A stretch of DNA of 64,000 nt from Lewinellaceae bacterium (GTDB lineage: Bacteria; Bacteroidota; Bacteroidia; Chitinophagales; Saprospiraceae), in NCBI GenBank assembly GCA_020636005.1, contig JACJYR010000001.1, forward strand, positions 2,118,001-2,182,000, read 5' to 3'. This document shows positions 14,628 to 24,576 of the stretch, piece by piece. The first letter of the stretch is position 1, and each line of letters starts with the position of its first letter. The notes below the pieces were generated by a model, which was not told the DNA's origin, searched no databases, and was given only the letters and a program-made list of their open reading frames with translations. A program made the position numbers and the translations under genes.

Positions 14628-17144
14628 ATGAACGAACAGGCCTTACTTTTTCCTATTCGATACAAGGCGAAAATACTTGCACTGGCAATGGTTTTTGCCC
14701 ATGAGTTAAGTGCCCAAACAGTGCCTGGCCCCACCAGCAACCCAAATAAAGTCCCTATCGAAATTTATGGTAAAATCATTGACCGGGACACCAAGCTGCC
14801 CTTGGAATTTGCCACCATCAGCCTTTTTTCAAAAAAAGACAGCACCCTGCTCACTGGCACGACCTCCGATGCCGACGGCGGTTTTTCCCTGAATACAAAC
14901 CAGGCTGATTTCTATCTCCTGATTGAATTCCTGTCCTACATCCCCGTTTATTTTAGCGCAGCCAAGCCAAATATCTACCAAAACAGGTACGACGTGGGAA
15001 TCGTGGCACTGGTGCTGGATATTACGAGGATGGCCGAGGTAGAAGTACGGGCAGAAAAAAGCACGGTAACGATGGCACTGGACAAGCGGGTGTTCAATGT
15101 GGGAAAGGACCTGACCAGCGCAGGGGGCACGGCAGAGGACGTGATGCGCAACGTACCAGGCATATCGGTGGACAACGACGGCAGGTTCAGCCTGCGGGGG
15201 AGTAGCAATATCCGCTTCCTGCTGAACGGCCGGGCATCCTCACTGGTGGACAGCGAAAACCTGTCGGGCCTGCGGCAAATCAGGGCAAACCAAATCGAGC
15301 GCATCGAGGTCATCACCAACCCCTCGGCACGCTATGAGGCGGAGGGCATGGCGGGCATCGTGAACATCGTCCTGAAAACCAACCAAAAAAAAGGGCTAAA
15401 CGGCTCGGTGGATGCACACATTGGCAACAACCGCAACATGGGCGGTGGCCTCAATATCAACTACAAAAAAGGGAAGTTTAACGGGTATTTCGGCATGGGC
15501 AGTTGGTACGCCAACCGACCGGGCAAAGGCAGCTTCCGCAATGAATTCTACACGCCCGGCCAGCCAGACAGCACCGTTTTCTCCAACATGGACAGGACAC
15601 ACGGGCAGTCGAGCCTGCCGGGCTTTATCAAATTTGACGGCGATTACCACCTGAACCCGAAGAACTTCCTAACCACTTCCTTTGCCTACAGAAGAAGCAC
15701 GGGGGACAATTCGTCCAGGTTGCAGTACCTGGATGCCCTTGGCCAACCCGACAATCTTTATCAAATCACCAACCGAACGGAGGCTGAAAAAGAATCGGAC
15801 TCCAACTTTCGTTATTTGTTGTTATATACAACCGAGTTCAAACAAGAAGGGCACGAACTCATTACCGAACTTCAGTACGAGCACACAGGGATGGCCAAAT
15901 CATCCGTGTTCGGAGAGCACTATTTCGATGGGGCAAACAATCCCCTGAGCGGGGTGGACTACCAGCAACTGGCCAACAACAGGGAAAAAAACCACAGGCT
16001 GGGCAGCAATGTGGACTATATAATCCCTTTTGGGAAAAAGGGCAAGTTCGAAGCCGGGTGGCAAAGTGCTGTCCGGCAGGTTTCCAACAATTACGAAGTA
16101 AGGGAAATAGTGAACAGTATTGAAAGTCCAGATGCAGATTTTACCAATGACTTCCTTTATGAAGAAGCGATTCATGGTATATACTTGAACATTGGGAACA
16201 CCATTAACAGGTTTTCATGGCAAACGGGCTTGCGGGCCGAACACTCGGACGTGACGACTCAACTGCTTGCCACCAACCTGACTGATTATACCAGCTACAC
16301 CGACCTGTTCCCCAGCGCATTTTTGACCTACAAACTGTCGGATGCCGATGCTTTCCAGTTGAGCTACAGCCGCCGCATCCAGCGCCCGGTTTACTCGGAC
16401 TTGAACCCATTTTTCACCATCCGTGACCGCCGCAATATCTTCCGGGGCAACCCCAATATCAAGCCTGAATACACCAATTCCTTCGAACTTGGGTATATCC
16501 GCTACTGGGAAAAGGCGTTGCTGAGTTCGGTAGCGTACTACCGCCACACGCAGGATGTCATCAAGCGGCTGCAGCGGGTGGACTCGGATTCGCCAGGCAT
16601 TACCATTACGCAAGCCGAAAACCTTGATTTCAAAAGAAACTACGGCGTGGAACTGACCTGCGCCTATTTCCCCCATCAAAAATTGCGGTTCAATGGGGAC
16701 CTGAACCTGTACCACTCGTTTTCTGAAGGAAGTTTTTGGCATGAAAGGAAGGAGGTATTCGTTGGGGGCGGCTCATTTTCAATGGAAACAAAGGCGAGTT
16801 CGAGATACAGTATCCGTGAAAAATTGAACACCCAGGTCACGCTCAGCTATTCGGCACCGAGAATGACGACGCAAGGCGTTAACCGGGCTACCACGGCACT
16901 CGACCTTGCCGCTGGCTTTGATTTTTTGAAAAAAAATGGCACGATTACCCTCAGCGTGAACGACCTGTTCAACAGCCGCCGCCGCCGCTCTTTTTCCGAG
17001 GGCTATACTTTTTTCTCCGAGGACAATTTCTTGTGGCAGTCCCGCACGGTGCTGCTTTCTTTCCATTACCGCATTAACCAGCGGAAAGAGCCGAACCGGG
17101 TCTATACCAACCCATTTATGGACGAAGAAGCCGAAGAATATTGA
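14628..17144 (+). CDS. TonB-dependent receptor-like outer-membrane barrel protein
   Basis: An 838-residue protein with a signal peptide (about 1-31, ending in HELSAQ), an N-terminal carboxypeptidase-regulatory beta-sandwich (about 45-130), a TonB plug domain (roughly 145-250, containing GGTAEDVMRNVPGISVDNDG and a LRGSSNIRFLLNGR stretch), and a long beta barrel to the C terminus. The layout matches the Bacteroidota family whose barrel is annotated as outer-membrane beta-barrel family 3. It should import a nutrient across the outer membrane using TonB. The substrate is unknown and no SusD-like partner follows. I chose the ATG at 14628; the longer frame begins at a TTG. Confidence 0.88.
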   Translation: MNEQALLFPIRYKAKILALAMVFAHELSAQTVPGPTSNPNKVPIEIYGKIIDRDTKLPLEFATISLFSKKDSTLLTGTTSDADGGFSLNTNQADFYLLIEFLSYIPVYFSAAKPNIYQNRYDVGIVALVLDITRMAEVEVRAEKSTVTMALDKRVFNVGKDLTSAGGTAEDVMRNVPGISVDNDGRFSLRGSSNIRFLLNGRASSLVDSENLSGLRQIRANQIERIEVITNPSARYEAEGMAGIVNIVLKTNQKKGLNGSVDAHIGNNRNMGGGLNINYKKGKFNGYFGMGSWYANRPGKGSFRNEFYTPGQPDSTVFSNMDRTHGQSSLPGFIKFDGDYHLNPKNFLTTSFAYRRSTGDNSSRLQYLDALGQPDNLYQITNRTEAEKESDSNFRYLLLYTTEFKQEGHELITELQYEHTGMAKSSVFGEHYFDGANNPLSGVDYQQLANNREKNHRLGSNVDYIIPFGKKGKFEAGWQSAVRQVSNNYEVREIVNSIESPDADFTNDFLYEEAIHGIYLNIGNTINRFSWQTGLRAEHSDVTTQLLATNLTDYTSYTDLFPSAFLTYKLSDADAFQLSYSRRIQRPVYSDLNPFFTIRDRRNIFRGNPNIKPEYTNSFELGYIRYWEKALLSSVAYYRHTQDVIKRLQRVDSDSPGITITQAENLDFKRNYGVELTCAYFPHQKLRFNGDLNLYHSFSEGSFWHERKEVFVGGGSFSMETKASSRYSIREKLNTQVTLSYSAPRMTTQGVNRATTALDLAAGFDFLKKNGTITLSVNDLFNSRRRRSFSEGYTFFSEDNFLWQSRTVLLSFHYRINQRKEPNRVYTNPFMDEEAEEY

Positions 17145-17163
17145 AACCGAAGGATAATTTTCG

Positions 17164-17190
17164 TGAAATACTATTCCCGGTAGTGTTTCA
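17164..17190. repeat. Hairpin repeat TGAAATACTA, copy 3
   Basis: TGAAATACTA, loop TTCCCGG, and TAGTGTTTCA; one G-T pair in an otherwise complete ten-base stem. It lies 20 bases after the stop of the TonB receptor gene. Twenty bases are identical to the copy at 13.7 kb. No T-run follows, so a terminator role is doubtful. Confidence 0.7.
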
Positions 17191-17265
17191 ACCACCACTT
17201 AAGACCTCATCCATCCAAATTTCCAAATTGCTCTACACAAACCCGTCAAGGAACTAATCAGCTCC

Positions 17266-19539
17266 TCAAAACCCAAAAACCACCCCCCCCGTAAAACTCC
17301 GCCCCGGCATCCGGTACCGTTCCAGTTCTTCGTATTGTGCGTCGCCGATATTGTCAATGGCGAGGTAAAAACACTGCCGCTCGGTGGGCTTCCAGGAGAG
17401 CTTGGCATTGAGCAGGAAGACGGCGCCCGGTTCGTTGCCGGGATAGATGAAAACTTCCTTGATGGCGCTGCGGTAGCGGCTGTTGATGTTGAGCGTGAAA
17501 TCGCTGTAATAGCCGGTGGCCGAGGCGCTGAAAGTATGCTTGTATTTGTAGGCCAAATCGTCGTTGAGGCGGCCATCCGATACGTCCCGGGCGTCGAGGT
17601 AGGTGTAGCCGACATTCACCCGCAGGTGGTTTTTCCAGGCTTGTGAAAGGGACACTTCGAAGCCCTGCATCACAGCTTTTTTCAAATTGATCACCTCATA
17701 CAAAAGCGGCTCCAGCGGTTTCGACAATTGCTGGTAGGAAATCAAGTCATTGTAGCGGTTGTAAAATACGGCCACGTCGAGCGAAGTGTTGGAGGCGATT
17801 TTCATCTTCGAGCCTACTTCCGCAGAGAAAATCAGTTTCTCCGATTTCAGCGTTGGGTTGGGCCTGAAGGAAAGGCCGCCACCCTGCTCAAACTTGATGT
17901 AGCGCTCCGCAATGGAAGGCGTGCGGAAAGCCTGCGCCAGCAGCATGCGCACCGAAAAGTCATCATTTATCTGGTAAACCCCCGCCAGTTTCGGGCTGAA
18001 ATTCGTCTCGCTGAAATCGCCCATGATGCGGTAGTGGTCCACCCGTGCGCCGAGGTTGGCGGTCAGCTTGGGGCTGAGTTTTATTTCGTCCTGCAGGTAG
18101 GCGGCGAAGCTCCCGGCCTCGTGTTCGCCGTACAGGACCGTGTCGGGCAGGCCGACCACCCGGTCCAGTTTTACTTCAATGCCCGCTACAAAAGCATGAC
18201 GGTCGCTGGCAAACCAGTCCACCTGCGATACATTGCCCAGCCGCTGTGTGCGAACACTCGACTGTGCAACGACCTGCTTGCCCGTATTCACGTTCGTGCT
18301 GTCGTTGCCAGGATTACTGTCGAAGGTATATTTTGAAAAATTGTGGTAGTAAAAGAAGCGGGTGGAGTATTTCACCCGGGCGTTGGGCAGGGCGTAGTAG
18401 TAGAGGTCGGCATTGTATTCCTGTTTGTCCTGGTAGTCGTCTTTGCGGTGCTCGGCCACGCTGTAGGCCTGCCTGCGGCTGAGCCAGGTGGCGGGCGTGT
18501 CGTTGTGGATGTAGTTGGCGTTGGCGGAAAACTGGATGTGGCGGTTGCCATTGAGGCGGTAGGCCATTTTGGTGTAAAAGTTCAGGAGGTCGAAGCCCGA
18601 CTTTTCCCGGTGGCCGTCGTTGTGCTTCCAACCGCCGTCGAAGAGGTAGGAGAAGCGGCCACGGCTGTGGCTCGTGCTTATTTCGGCGGTGTAGAAATCG
18701 TTGTAGCGGCTGTATTCTGCGTTCTTTGGGGCAGGGCCATAGGCGCCATAGTTCAGGTGTACCCTCGTGTAGGCTTCCGGTGAAGGGTTTTGCGTAATGA
18801 CGTTCACTACGCCGCCCATCGCTGAAGAGCCGTAGAGCGACGAGTACGCCCCTTTCACCACCTCGATGCGCTCGATGGAGTTCACCGGCACGAGGTTCCA
18901 CAGCGCCCCGCCCGATTCCGGGCTGATGGCGGGCCGTCCGTCGATGAGCAGCAACACCCTGTTGCCAATGCCGCCGCCTGCCACTTCCGAAGCACCCCGG
19001 ATGGACAGCGCCTGCACATTGGCACCGCTGGAACGGGTAACGACCACCCCCGGCACTTCATCGAATGCCTGGTCGAACGTGGTCACGTTTTTCTCCCGCA
19101 TCTGCTGCGAGGTGACAATGGCCACACTGGCCGGGGCGAGCTTGACGGCCTGGGGCTGGCGGGTGGCCGTTATGATGACTTCGCCTGCCAACATGGCGGT
19201 AGGTATCAGTTCAAAAGCAACGGATTGATTGGCACCCGCTGTTACTTCCACATTTTCCAGGACTTCTTCCTGGTAGCCGATGTAGGTAGCGGTGATTTTG
19301 TATTTGCCCGGATTCAGGCTCGCTATTTCAAAAGTGCCATCCAGTTCAGAAGAAGTGCCGTTTTCAGTATCGGCAATCTGGATGTTTACCAGGGGCAACG
19401 GCTCCCCGCTTTCCATGTCCCGCACGATGCCGGAGATTTTTCCCTTTGATGAAACATCGTAGTATTGGGCCAGGGCCATTTGGCACAGCATACAGCACAT
19501 CAAAGTGCTTCCAAGGGCCTTTCTTAAAAAGGAAAACAT
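17266..19539 (-). CDS. TonB-dependent receptor (BtuB/FepA-like)
   Basis: A 757-residue outer-membrane receptor. It has a signal peptide (about 1-24, CQMALAQ), a carboxypeptidase-regulatory domain (about 33-120; GKISGIVRDMESGEPLPLVN), a plug domain (about 135-245, with TFDQAFDEVPGVVV, IRGASEVAGGG and SSLYGSSAMGGVVNVIT), and a 22-strand-type barrel ending in a terminal phenylalanine. The plug motifs resemble the vitamin B12 and siderophore receptor class. I chose the ATG at 19539, where the signal peptide begins. A lipoprotein gene lies directly upstream on the same strand, and the two probably form an operon for one ligand. Confidence 0.9.
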   Translation of the reverse strand: MFSFLRKALGSTLMCCMLCQMALAQYYDVSSKGKISGIVRDMESGEPLPLVNIQIADTENGTSSELDGTFEIASLNPGKYKITATYIGYQEEVLENVEVTAGANQSVAFELIPTAMLAGEVIITATRQPQAVKLAPASVAIVTSQQMREKNVTTFDQAFDEVPGVVVTRSSGANVQALSIRGASEVAGGGIGNRVLLLIDGRPAISPESGGALWNLVPVNSIERIEVVKGAYSSLYGSSAMGGVVNVITQNPSPEAYTRVHLNYGAYGPAPKNAEYSRYNDFYTAEISTSHSRGRFSYLFDGGWKHNDGHREKSGFDLLNFYTKMAYRLNGNRHIQFSANANYIHNDTPATWLSRRQAYSVAEHRKDDYQDKQEYNADLYYYALPNARVKYSTRFFYYHNFSKYTFDSNPGNDSTNVNTGKQVVAQSSVRTQRLGNVSQVDWFASDRHAFVAGIEVKLDRVVGLPDTVLYGEHEAGSFAAYLQDEIKLSPKLTANLGARVDHYRIMGDFSETNFSPKLAGVYQINDDFSVRMLLAQAFRTPSIAERYIKFEQGGGLSFRPNPTLKSEKLIFSAEVGSKMKIASNTSLDVAVFYNRYNDLISYQQLSKPLEPLLYEVINLKKAVMQGFEVSLSQAWKNHLRVNVGYTYLDARDVSDGRLNDDLAYKYKHTFSASATGYYSDFTLNINSRYRSAIKEVFIYPGNEPGAVFLLNAKLSWKPTERQCFYLAIDNIGDAQYEELERYRMPGRSFTGGVVFGF

Positions 19540-19660
19540 GGGCAGCAGGGAATGATTCACGATTAGAGATTTACGAATGACGATTGCCGGAAATTCTAAA
19601 ATATTGATTTTCAGAATTTTAAAATCCACGCAACCGTCATTCGTCAATCGTAATTCGGTA

Positions 19661-20260
19661 TTATTGGCAGGAGGAGTACCAAATATTTACAAAAGAGAAG
19701 TCAGCCTTGAAGTTGAATTCCTTTTGTTCTTGTTCTTTGATCTCAAATGACAGCGGTGCGGGATACACGAGAAAGGGAGGGATGACGATCCCGTGACTAA
19801 CTGCGTTTTCATTGCCGTAATAAACCCCCAGGGTAGCTGTTTTGCAAGTGGCACTGGTGACATCATCCTTGCGGAAACCGATGGCCAGGGCGGAATAGGT
19901 ACCCGGTTCCAGTTCAATATCGTATTCGTATTGCGTCTGCCCTGCCTTATACTGAAGGATGAAGGGGTTTTGCGAGTTGTAAGGTGCGCCAAGCGGGTAG
20001 GTACCGCCCGGATCGTTTGGCCCGAAGGTACCTGCGGGCACTGTGCCCCAACCTGAAGGTGGATCCAGGCTGAAAGCAGGGAAAACAGTCACTTCAAGTA
20101 CACCACTGTCCTGCCAGGTAGCCCATTGGTCCACATTGTCAATGGTAATCGTACCAGAAACCTTGGTCGTTTTGGGCTGATCATCATCCTTGCAACTGTT
20201 GAGGGTAATAGCTGACGTGAGCAGCAGTGCCATAAAGCCGAAGAAAAATCTGTTTTTCAT
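19661..20260 (-). CDS. Lipoprotein, probable partner of the adjacent TonB receptor
   Basis: A 199-residue lipoprotein: the signal sequence ends in a lipobox-like TLNSC with Cys23, followed by an Asp-rich tether (KDDDQPKTT). The mature part is predicted all-beta (VSGTITIDNVDQWATWQDSG; YEYDIELEPGTYSALAIGF) and resembles the short surface lipoproteins that Bacteroidota pair with TonB receptors. I do not recognise a named family. It lies about 120 bases upstream of the receptor start in the same orientation. A role in ligand capture at the cell surface is inference from position and form. Confidence 0.7.
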   Translation of the reverse strand: MKNRFFFGFMALLLTSAITLNSCKDDDQPKTTKVSGTITIDNVDQWATWQDSGVLEVTVFPAFSLDPPSGWGTVPAGTFGPNDPGGTYPLGAPYNSQNPFILQYKAGQTQYEYDIELEPGTYSALAIGFRKDDVTSATCKTATLGVYYGNENAVSHGIVIPPFLVYPAPLSFEIKEQEQKEFNFKADFSFVNIWYSSCQ

Positions 20261-20378
20261 GTTTTTAATTTTAGTTGATCGATTTAAAATTCAATATAAA
20301 GACTGGGGTTTGTCCCCCATGTTTTATCAAAACGCTGCAAAGTTCAATGGCCGAAACGGTTTGATTATCACCGCATTG

Positions 20379-22946
20379 TCAAACCTTTCTGAACCCCTTA
20401 AAAAGCTTCTCCATCTCCACGGCATGGAAGACGATGGACGACAAAAGGATGCAGACCACCAGCTCTTTCCAGGTCAATGACTGTACATTGAATATTTCCT
20501 GGAGCGCTGGGATATACAAAATAGCGATTTGCAAAAAGAACGTGAGCAGCACCGCCCCCACCAGCGGCAGGTTGCTGAAAATGCCCTGCCGGAACAGGTA
20601 AAAATATTCGCTCCGAATGGCCAGTACATGCCCCATCTGGCTAAAGCAGAGAATGGTGAAAACATAGGTCTGCCACTTCGGATCACCTATGTGGATGGCC
20701 CAGGCCTGTGTGCCCAGGCAAACTCCGCCCATCAGCAGCCCCACCCACAGGATGTGGATGCCCAGGCGGTGCGCAAAAATGCTCTCGTTGGGCGGGCGGG
20801 GCGGCAGGTTCATAATGTTCTTTTCGGCGGGCTCGCCAGCGAGGGCTAGGCCAGGAAGGCCATCTGTCACCAGGTTGATCCAAAGGATGTGGATAGGCAA
20901 CAGCGGGATGGGCAGCCCCGCCAAAGGGGCGAGGAAGATGGTCCAAATCTCGCCGCTGTTGCTCGTCATAGTGTATTTGATAAACTTGCGGATATTGTCG
21001 AAAATGCGGCGGCCTTCCTTCACGGCTTTTACGATGGTGGCAAAATTATCGTCCAGCAAAATCATGTGCGACGCCTCCTTGGCAACGTCCGTGCCGGTGA
21101 TGCCCATTGCCACACCGATGTTGGCACGGCGCAGGGCGGGGGCGTCGTTCACGCCGTCGCCGGTCATGGCCACGAACTGGCCTTTTTGCTGCAACGTTTT
21201 GACAATCTGCAACTTCTGCTCCGGCGACACCCGTGCATAGACTTTCACCCGTTCGATGCCTTCCTCCAATTCATGCTCCGATAGCTGTTGCATTTCAGCG
21301 CCCGTGAGCAACCGGTCTTTGTGCGTTTCCAGGATGCCGATTTGCCGGGCTATGGACGCTGCCGTCACGGGGTGGTCGCCAGTGATCATCACCGGTACGA
21401 TGCCCGCTGCTTTACATTCGTTGATAGCTTGGGCGGCCTCTTCCCTCGGCGGGTCCATCATGCCGGCCAGGCCACAGGCTTCGAGGCCATTTTCCAGTGC
21501 AGAAAAACTGATGTCGGATGGAAGCTGATCAACGACCCGGCAGCCGTAGGCGAGTACCCGAAGGCCGCTTTGACCCATGCGTTCTGCGGCTTGGGTCATG
21601 GCTTCTTCGTCGGGGTCTTCGCAAGCTGCCAGCACGGACTCAATTGCGCCTTTTGTTATAGTCAAAAATTGGCCATTGAATTCATGGACGGTCGTCATCA
21701 ATTTTCGGTTGGCATCGAAGGGCAATTCCGCTACACGAGGGTATTTTTTTATATCAAATTTTGATAAACCAGGATGCCCTTTGGCATAGGACGCCAGCGC
21801 CACTTCTGTTGACTCGCCCGTCATTTCACCCGCCTCATTTTGCGTCACATCGTGGTTGAGCGCCATGCCGAGCAGCAGCGATGCCTCGGCAGACAGCGAC
21901 AGGCCCTCCGGCGGCTTTTCCGGCGTCCAGGTTTCGGTGACGGCCATGCGGTTTTGCGTGAGCGTTCCTGTCTTGTCGGTGCAGATGTAGGTGACGGAGC
22001 CGAGCGTCTCCACTGCCGGCAGCTTGCGGATGAGGGAGTTTTGGCGCACCAATCTTTTTGCCCCCAAAGCCAGGGCGATGGTGACCACAGCGGGAAGCGC
22101 CTCGGGGATGGCCGCCACCGCTACGGAGATGGAAGTGAGCAGCATCACCAGCGGGTCTTCCCCACGGAGCAGCCCGGCCACGTAGAGCATCACGCAGATT
22201 GCCAGCACGGCAATGGAGAGTACTTTTCCAAAATGGGCCAGTCGCTTTTGCAGGGGCGTCAGTGATTCGTCCTCTTGCAACAATTGGGCGATGCGTCCGA
22301 TTTCCGTGTGCATACCTGTGGCGACAACGACGCCCACGCCCCGTCCGTAAGTAGCCATCGTGCCTTTGTAGGCCATGTTGGTGCGGTCGCCGATGGGCAT
22401 TTGCAGGCCTTGCAATTCTTCCGTGTGCTTTTCCACGGCCAGGGATTCGCCCGTGAGGGAGGCTTCTTCTATTTTCAGGGAATGGCTTTCGAGCAGGCGC
22501 AGGTCGGCGGGGATCATGTTGCCCGCTTCGAGGTTCACCACATCGCCGGGCACCAATTGCGAAGCAGAAATTTGAACAGGATGGCCATTGCGCAGCACGT
22601 GGGCCGAGGGGGCGGACATCTTTTTCAACGCCTCCATCGCCTGCTCCGCCCGGTATTCCTGCACGAAGCCCACCACGGCATTCAGCACCACGATGATCAT
22701 GATAACAAAGGAATCCTTCAGGTCGCCCACCAACCCGGACACAACGGCAGCCGCCAGCAATATCAGGATCATCACATCCTTGAACTGCGCCAGGAACATG
22801 AGCCAGGCGGGCTTTTTCTCTTTTGTAACGAGTTCATTGGCACCATACTTCACCCGCCGCTCCTCCGATTCGGAAGCGGTCAGGCCACCTGGGTGGCTCC
22901 CTGTCATTTCCAGGGCTTCTTCTTTGCTGATGAGGTGCCAGTTCAT
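20379..22946 (-). CDS. Cation-transporting P-type ATPase, calcium type (P2A)
   Basis: An 855-residue P2-type ATPase. It has an N-terminal cation-ATPase domain, the actuator TGES loop (EASLTGESLAVEK), the phosphorylation site DKTGTLTQ, the hinge GDGVNDAPAL and about ten membrane helices. The fourth helix carries VAAIPEALPAVVT, the Ca2+-binding PE-x-LP motif seen in SERCA- and PMR1-like pumps, which favours Ca2+ (or Mn2+) over Na/K. It should use ATP to expel calcium from the cytoplasm. I chose the ATG at 22946 (MNWHLISKEEAL), which is where the family normally begins; upstream codons run through a GGACGG repeat. It has no operon partner. Confidence 0.92.
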   Translation of the reverse strand: MNWHLISKEEALEMTGSHPGGLTASESEERRVKYGANELVTKEKKPAWLMFLAQFKDVMILILLAAAVVSGLVGDLKDSFVIMIIVVLNAVVGFVQEYRAEQAMEALKKMSAPSAHVLRNGHPVQISASQLVPGDVVNLEAGNMIPADLRLLESHSLKIEEASLTGESLAVEKHTEELQGLQMPIGDRTNMAYKGTMATYGRGVGVVVATGMHTEIGRIAQLLQEDESLTPLQKRLAHFGKVLSIAVLAICVMLYVAGLLRGEDPLVMLLTSISVAVAAIPEALPAVVTIALALGAKRLVRQNSLIRKLPAVETLGSVTYICTDKTGTLTQNRMAVTETWTPEKPPEGLSLSAEASLLLGMALNHDVTQNEAGEMTGESTEVALASYAKGHPGLSKFDIKKYPRVAELPFDANRKLMTTVHEFNGQFLTITKGAIESVLAACEDPDEEAMTQAAERMGQSGLRVLAYGCRVVDQLPSDISFSALENGLEACGLAGMMDPPREEAAQAINECKAAGIVPVMITGDHPVTAASIARQIGILETHKDRLLTGAEMQQLSEHELEEGIERVKVYARVSPEQKLQIVKTLQQKGQFVAMTGDGVNDAPALRRANIGVAMGITGTDVAKEASHMILLDDNFATIVKAVKEGRRIFDNIRKFIKYTMTSNSGEIWTIFLAPLAGLPIPLLPIHILWINLVTDGLPGLALAGEPAEKNIMNLPPRPPNESIFAHRLGIHILWVGLLMGGVCLGTQAWAIHIGDPKWQTYVFTILCFSQMGHVLAIRSEYFYLFRQGIFSNLPLVGAVLLTFFLQIAILYIPALQEIFNVQSLTWKELVVCILLSSIVFHAVEMEKLFKGFRKV

Positions 22947-22950
22947 ATTA

Positions 22951-22969
22951 CCGGTGGACGGTGGACGGC
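22951..22969. repeat. GGTGGACGG short repeat
   Basis: Tandem GGTGGACGG units directly upstream of the P-type ATPase start, with a further unit at 22991-23000. Similar G/C-rich units lie at 43955-43976, 52279-52303 (inside a coding sequence) and 56021-56056. Confidence 0.55.
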
Positions 22970-23726
22970 CTGCCCCGAACTTAACTTCGTGGGTGGACGG
23001 TTTACAAGACAATGTATTTCAACGACTTACCTTTGGCAAAACCACTCCGCTATCCTTGTTTTTACCTAATACTACAATACCAGTAAACAGGGCCAGGCGC
23101 TTGGGCCTTCAATCGTCTTGAAGCCCCAACCATCCTGATCCCTGTCTGAATGGTAATTGAAAAGCCAGTAGTAAAAGTCACCGGCTTGCCTGGGCGGCTG
23201 GGTGATTTTTATCAGTGGGGAAAGTGAATTTGGGCAGGGAAATTATGATGGTGGGAAATGGAAAAATAGAATTCCGAAATCTCGGAGATTTCGGAATTCT
23301 TGGTTGCAAGAAGAAATTGCACAGGCTATCGCTTTTTGATTGGCAACTTAAAATCAACTGAAACACCTAAACCGAAGTGGTTTAGTAACGATAAAAAAAT
23401 AACTTCACCATTTCGATTTGGAAACCCCAGTACTGGAGGGGTTTTTTAAAAATAATCCCGATTTCACATCGGGATTATTTTTCCTTCGATCCTTAATGAG
23501 ATCTTGCTCTTTTGAAATACAATGTTGTCGCTGTCTGAAAAGGCCCTGTTTGCACAAAACCTAATGGCGGCGAGTATAAACGGTGATTTTCTGTCAGCAG
23601 GAAAGGCGAACTTGCGAGCATTGCGGCTGGATAGCTGTGGCCAGTTTTAGAAAAAAAAATCCACCACCCTGCTCTCAGCTTCGGGATGATGGATTTTCTC
23701 AGGTTGTGGGTTGGAGAAAAAGGGGA
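22970..23726. other. 757-base gene-free stretch with palindrome and terminator repeat
   Basis: No gene can be supported here. It contains a 31-base near-perfect palindrome at 23269-23299 (GAATTCCGAAATCTC, one base, then its exact inverse) and a 108-base dispersed repeat at 23389-23496, described separately. The remainder is AT-rich with no protein-like frame. Confidence 0.6.
23389..23496. repeat. Dispersed 108-base repeat with double hairpin, copy 1
   Basis: Closely matches 30630-30738 along its full length. It contains two hairpins: AAACCCC/GGGGTTT (23422-23444), then AATAATCCCGAT/ATCGGGATTATT (around 23450-23480) followed by a T-run. The second has the form of a Rho-independent terminator readable on both strands. 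It lies downstream of the minus-strand barrel protein gene. Confidence 0.75.
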
Positions 23727-24347
23727 TCAGTCGCCGCCGATCTGGAAGGCATAGCTGACACCCAAGCCGCCAGTAATGTTGAGCGCAGTCTGAAGATCGG
23801 AAAAGTTGCTGTCATTAATTACGTCCGTTAAACCGATAGAAAAGCGGGGCCCAATGCCCAGGTAGCCGGGGCCGAGCTTGATTTCCACACCGCCGCTCAG
23901 CACAAAACCTACCTCCAGGCGGTTGTAGTTGTCCCAATATTCAATCGTTATATCGGACACCTTGCCACTCGCCAGATAGCCAAAGGACGGCCCAAGGCCT
24001 ACGAAGCCCTTGACGACATCCCCGCCAAATTCGAATTTGTTCAGCAGGACAAGTTCCAGGTAGTTGTACCGGATGTCGCCACTAAAGGTGTAAGAAAACC
24101 CTTTTTGGGTAAGGCCAATTTCGGGTTGTAGTGCGTAAACTTTCCCCAGTTGGAGTTCAAACACGGCAGCAGCGGTAAATCCAATGATGGCATCGGTGGA
24201 TATCACGTCGTCATCGTAGTCCAACTGGAGTTGGGTGGCAGAATTGAAGCCAATTCTAGGCCCGATGGCAAAGTGCACCTGGGCAGCCAGGCCAGAAGCC
24301 AACAGGAAAAGACCAGCAGCCAGGAAATAAGTTTTTTGAGCTTTCAT
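23727..24347 (-). CDS. PorT-like outer-membrane beta-barrel protein
   Basis: A 206-residue secreted protein with a signal peptide (1-22, SGLAAQ) and an eight-strand-type barrel pattern: alternating strands with aromatic ends and the typical stretches IGPRIGFNSATQ, LQPEIGLTQKGFSY, YLELVLLNKFEFGG and GYLGIGPRFSIGLTDV. This is the general pattern of the outer-membrane beta-barrel (PorT-like) family, common in Bacteroidota; the exact role is unknown. I chose the ATG at 24347, where the signal peptide starts; the long frame upstream is leader. It is followed on its strand by a repeat with terminator-like hairpins. Confidence 0.78.
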   Translation of the reverse strand: MKAQKTYFLAAGLFLLASGLAAQVHFAIGPRIGFNSATQLQLDYDDDVISTDAIIGFTAAAVFELQLGKVYALQPEIGLTQKGFSYTFSGDIRYNYLELVLLNKFEFGGDVVKGFVGLGPSFGYLASGKVSDITIEYWDNYNRLEVGFVLSGGVEIKLGPGYLGIGPRFSIGLTDVINDSNFSDLQTALNITGGLGVSYAFQIGGD

Positions 24348-24576
24348 GAGCAAAAAGGGTTTTAGATGGAGAGCCGACAACAGGTTATCATTAAGACCTT
24401 GCCGACTACCAGGGTGAACAATGTTTTGTCGCCAGCAATGATAGCCCAAAAAGTGCAATGCACATAACAATGATGTCCAAATTATCCGTGGCCCTTTGGC
24501 TACTGCGCCAGGGCTTCTACCAGGTGGCGAATTCAAGGTCGAGGTTGTTCAATGCAAGGCTTGCAGGCCCATGTCT

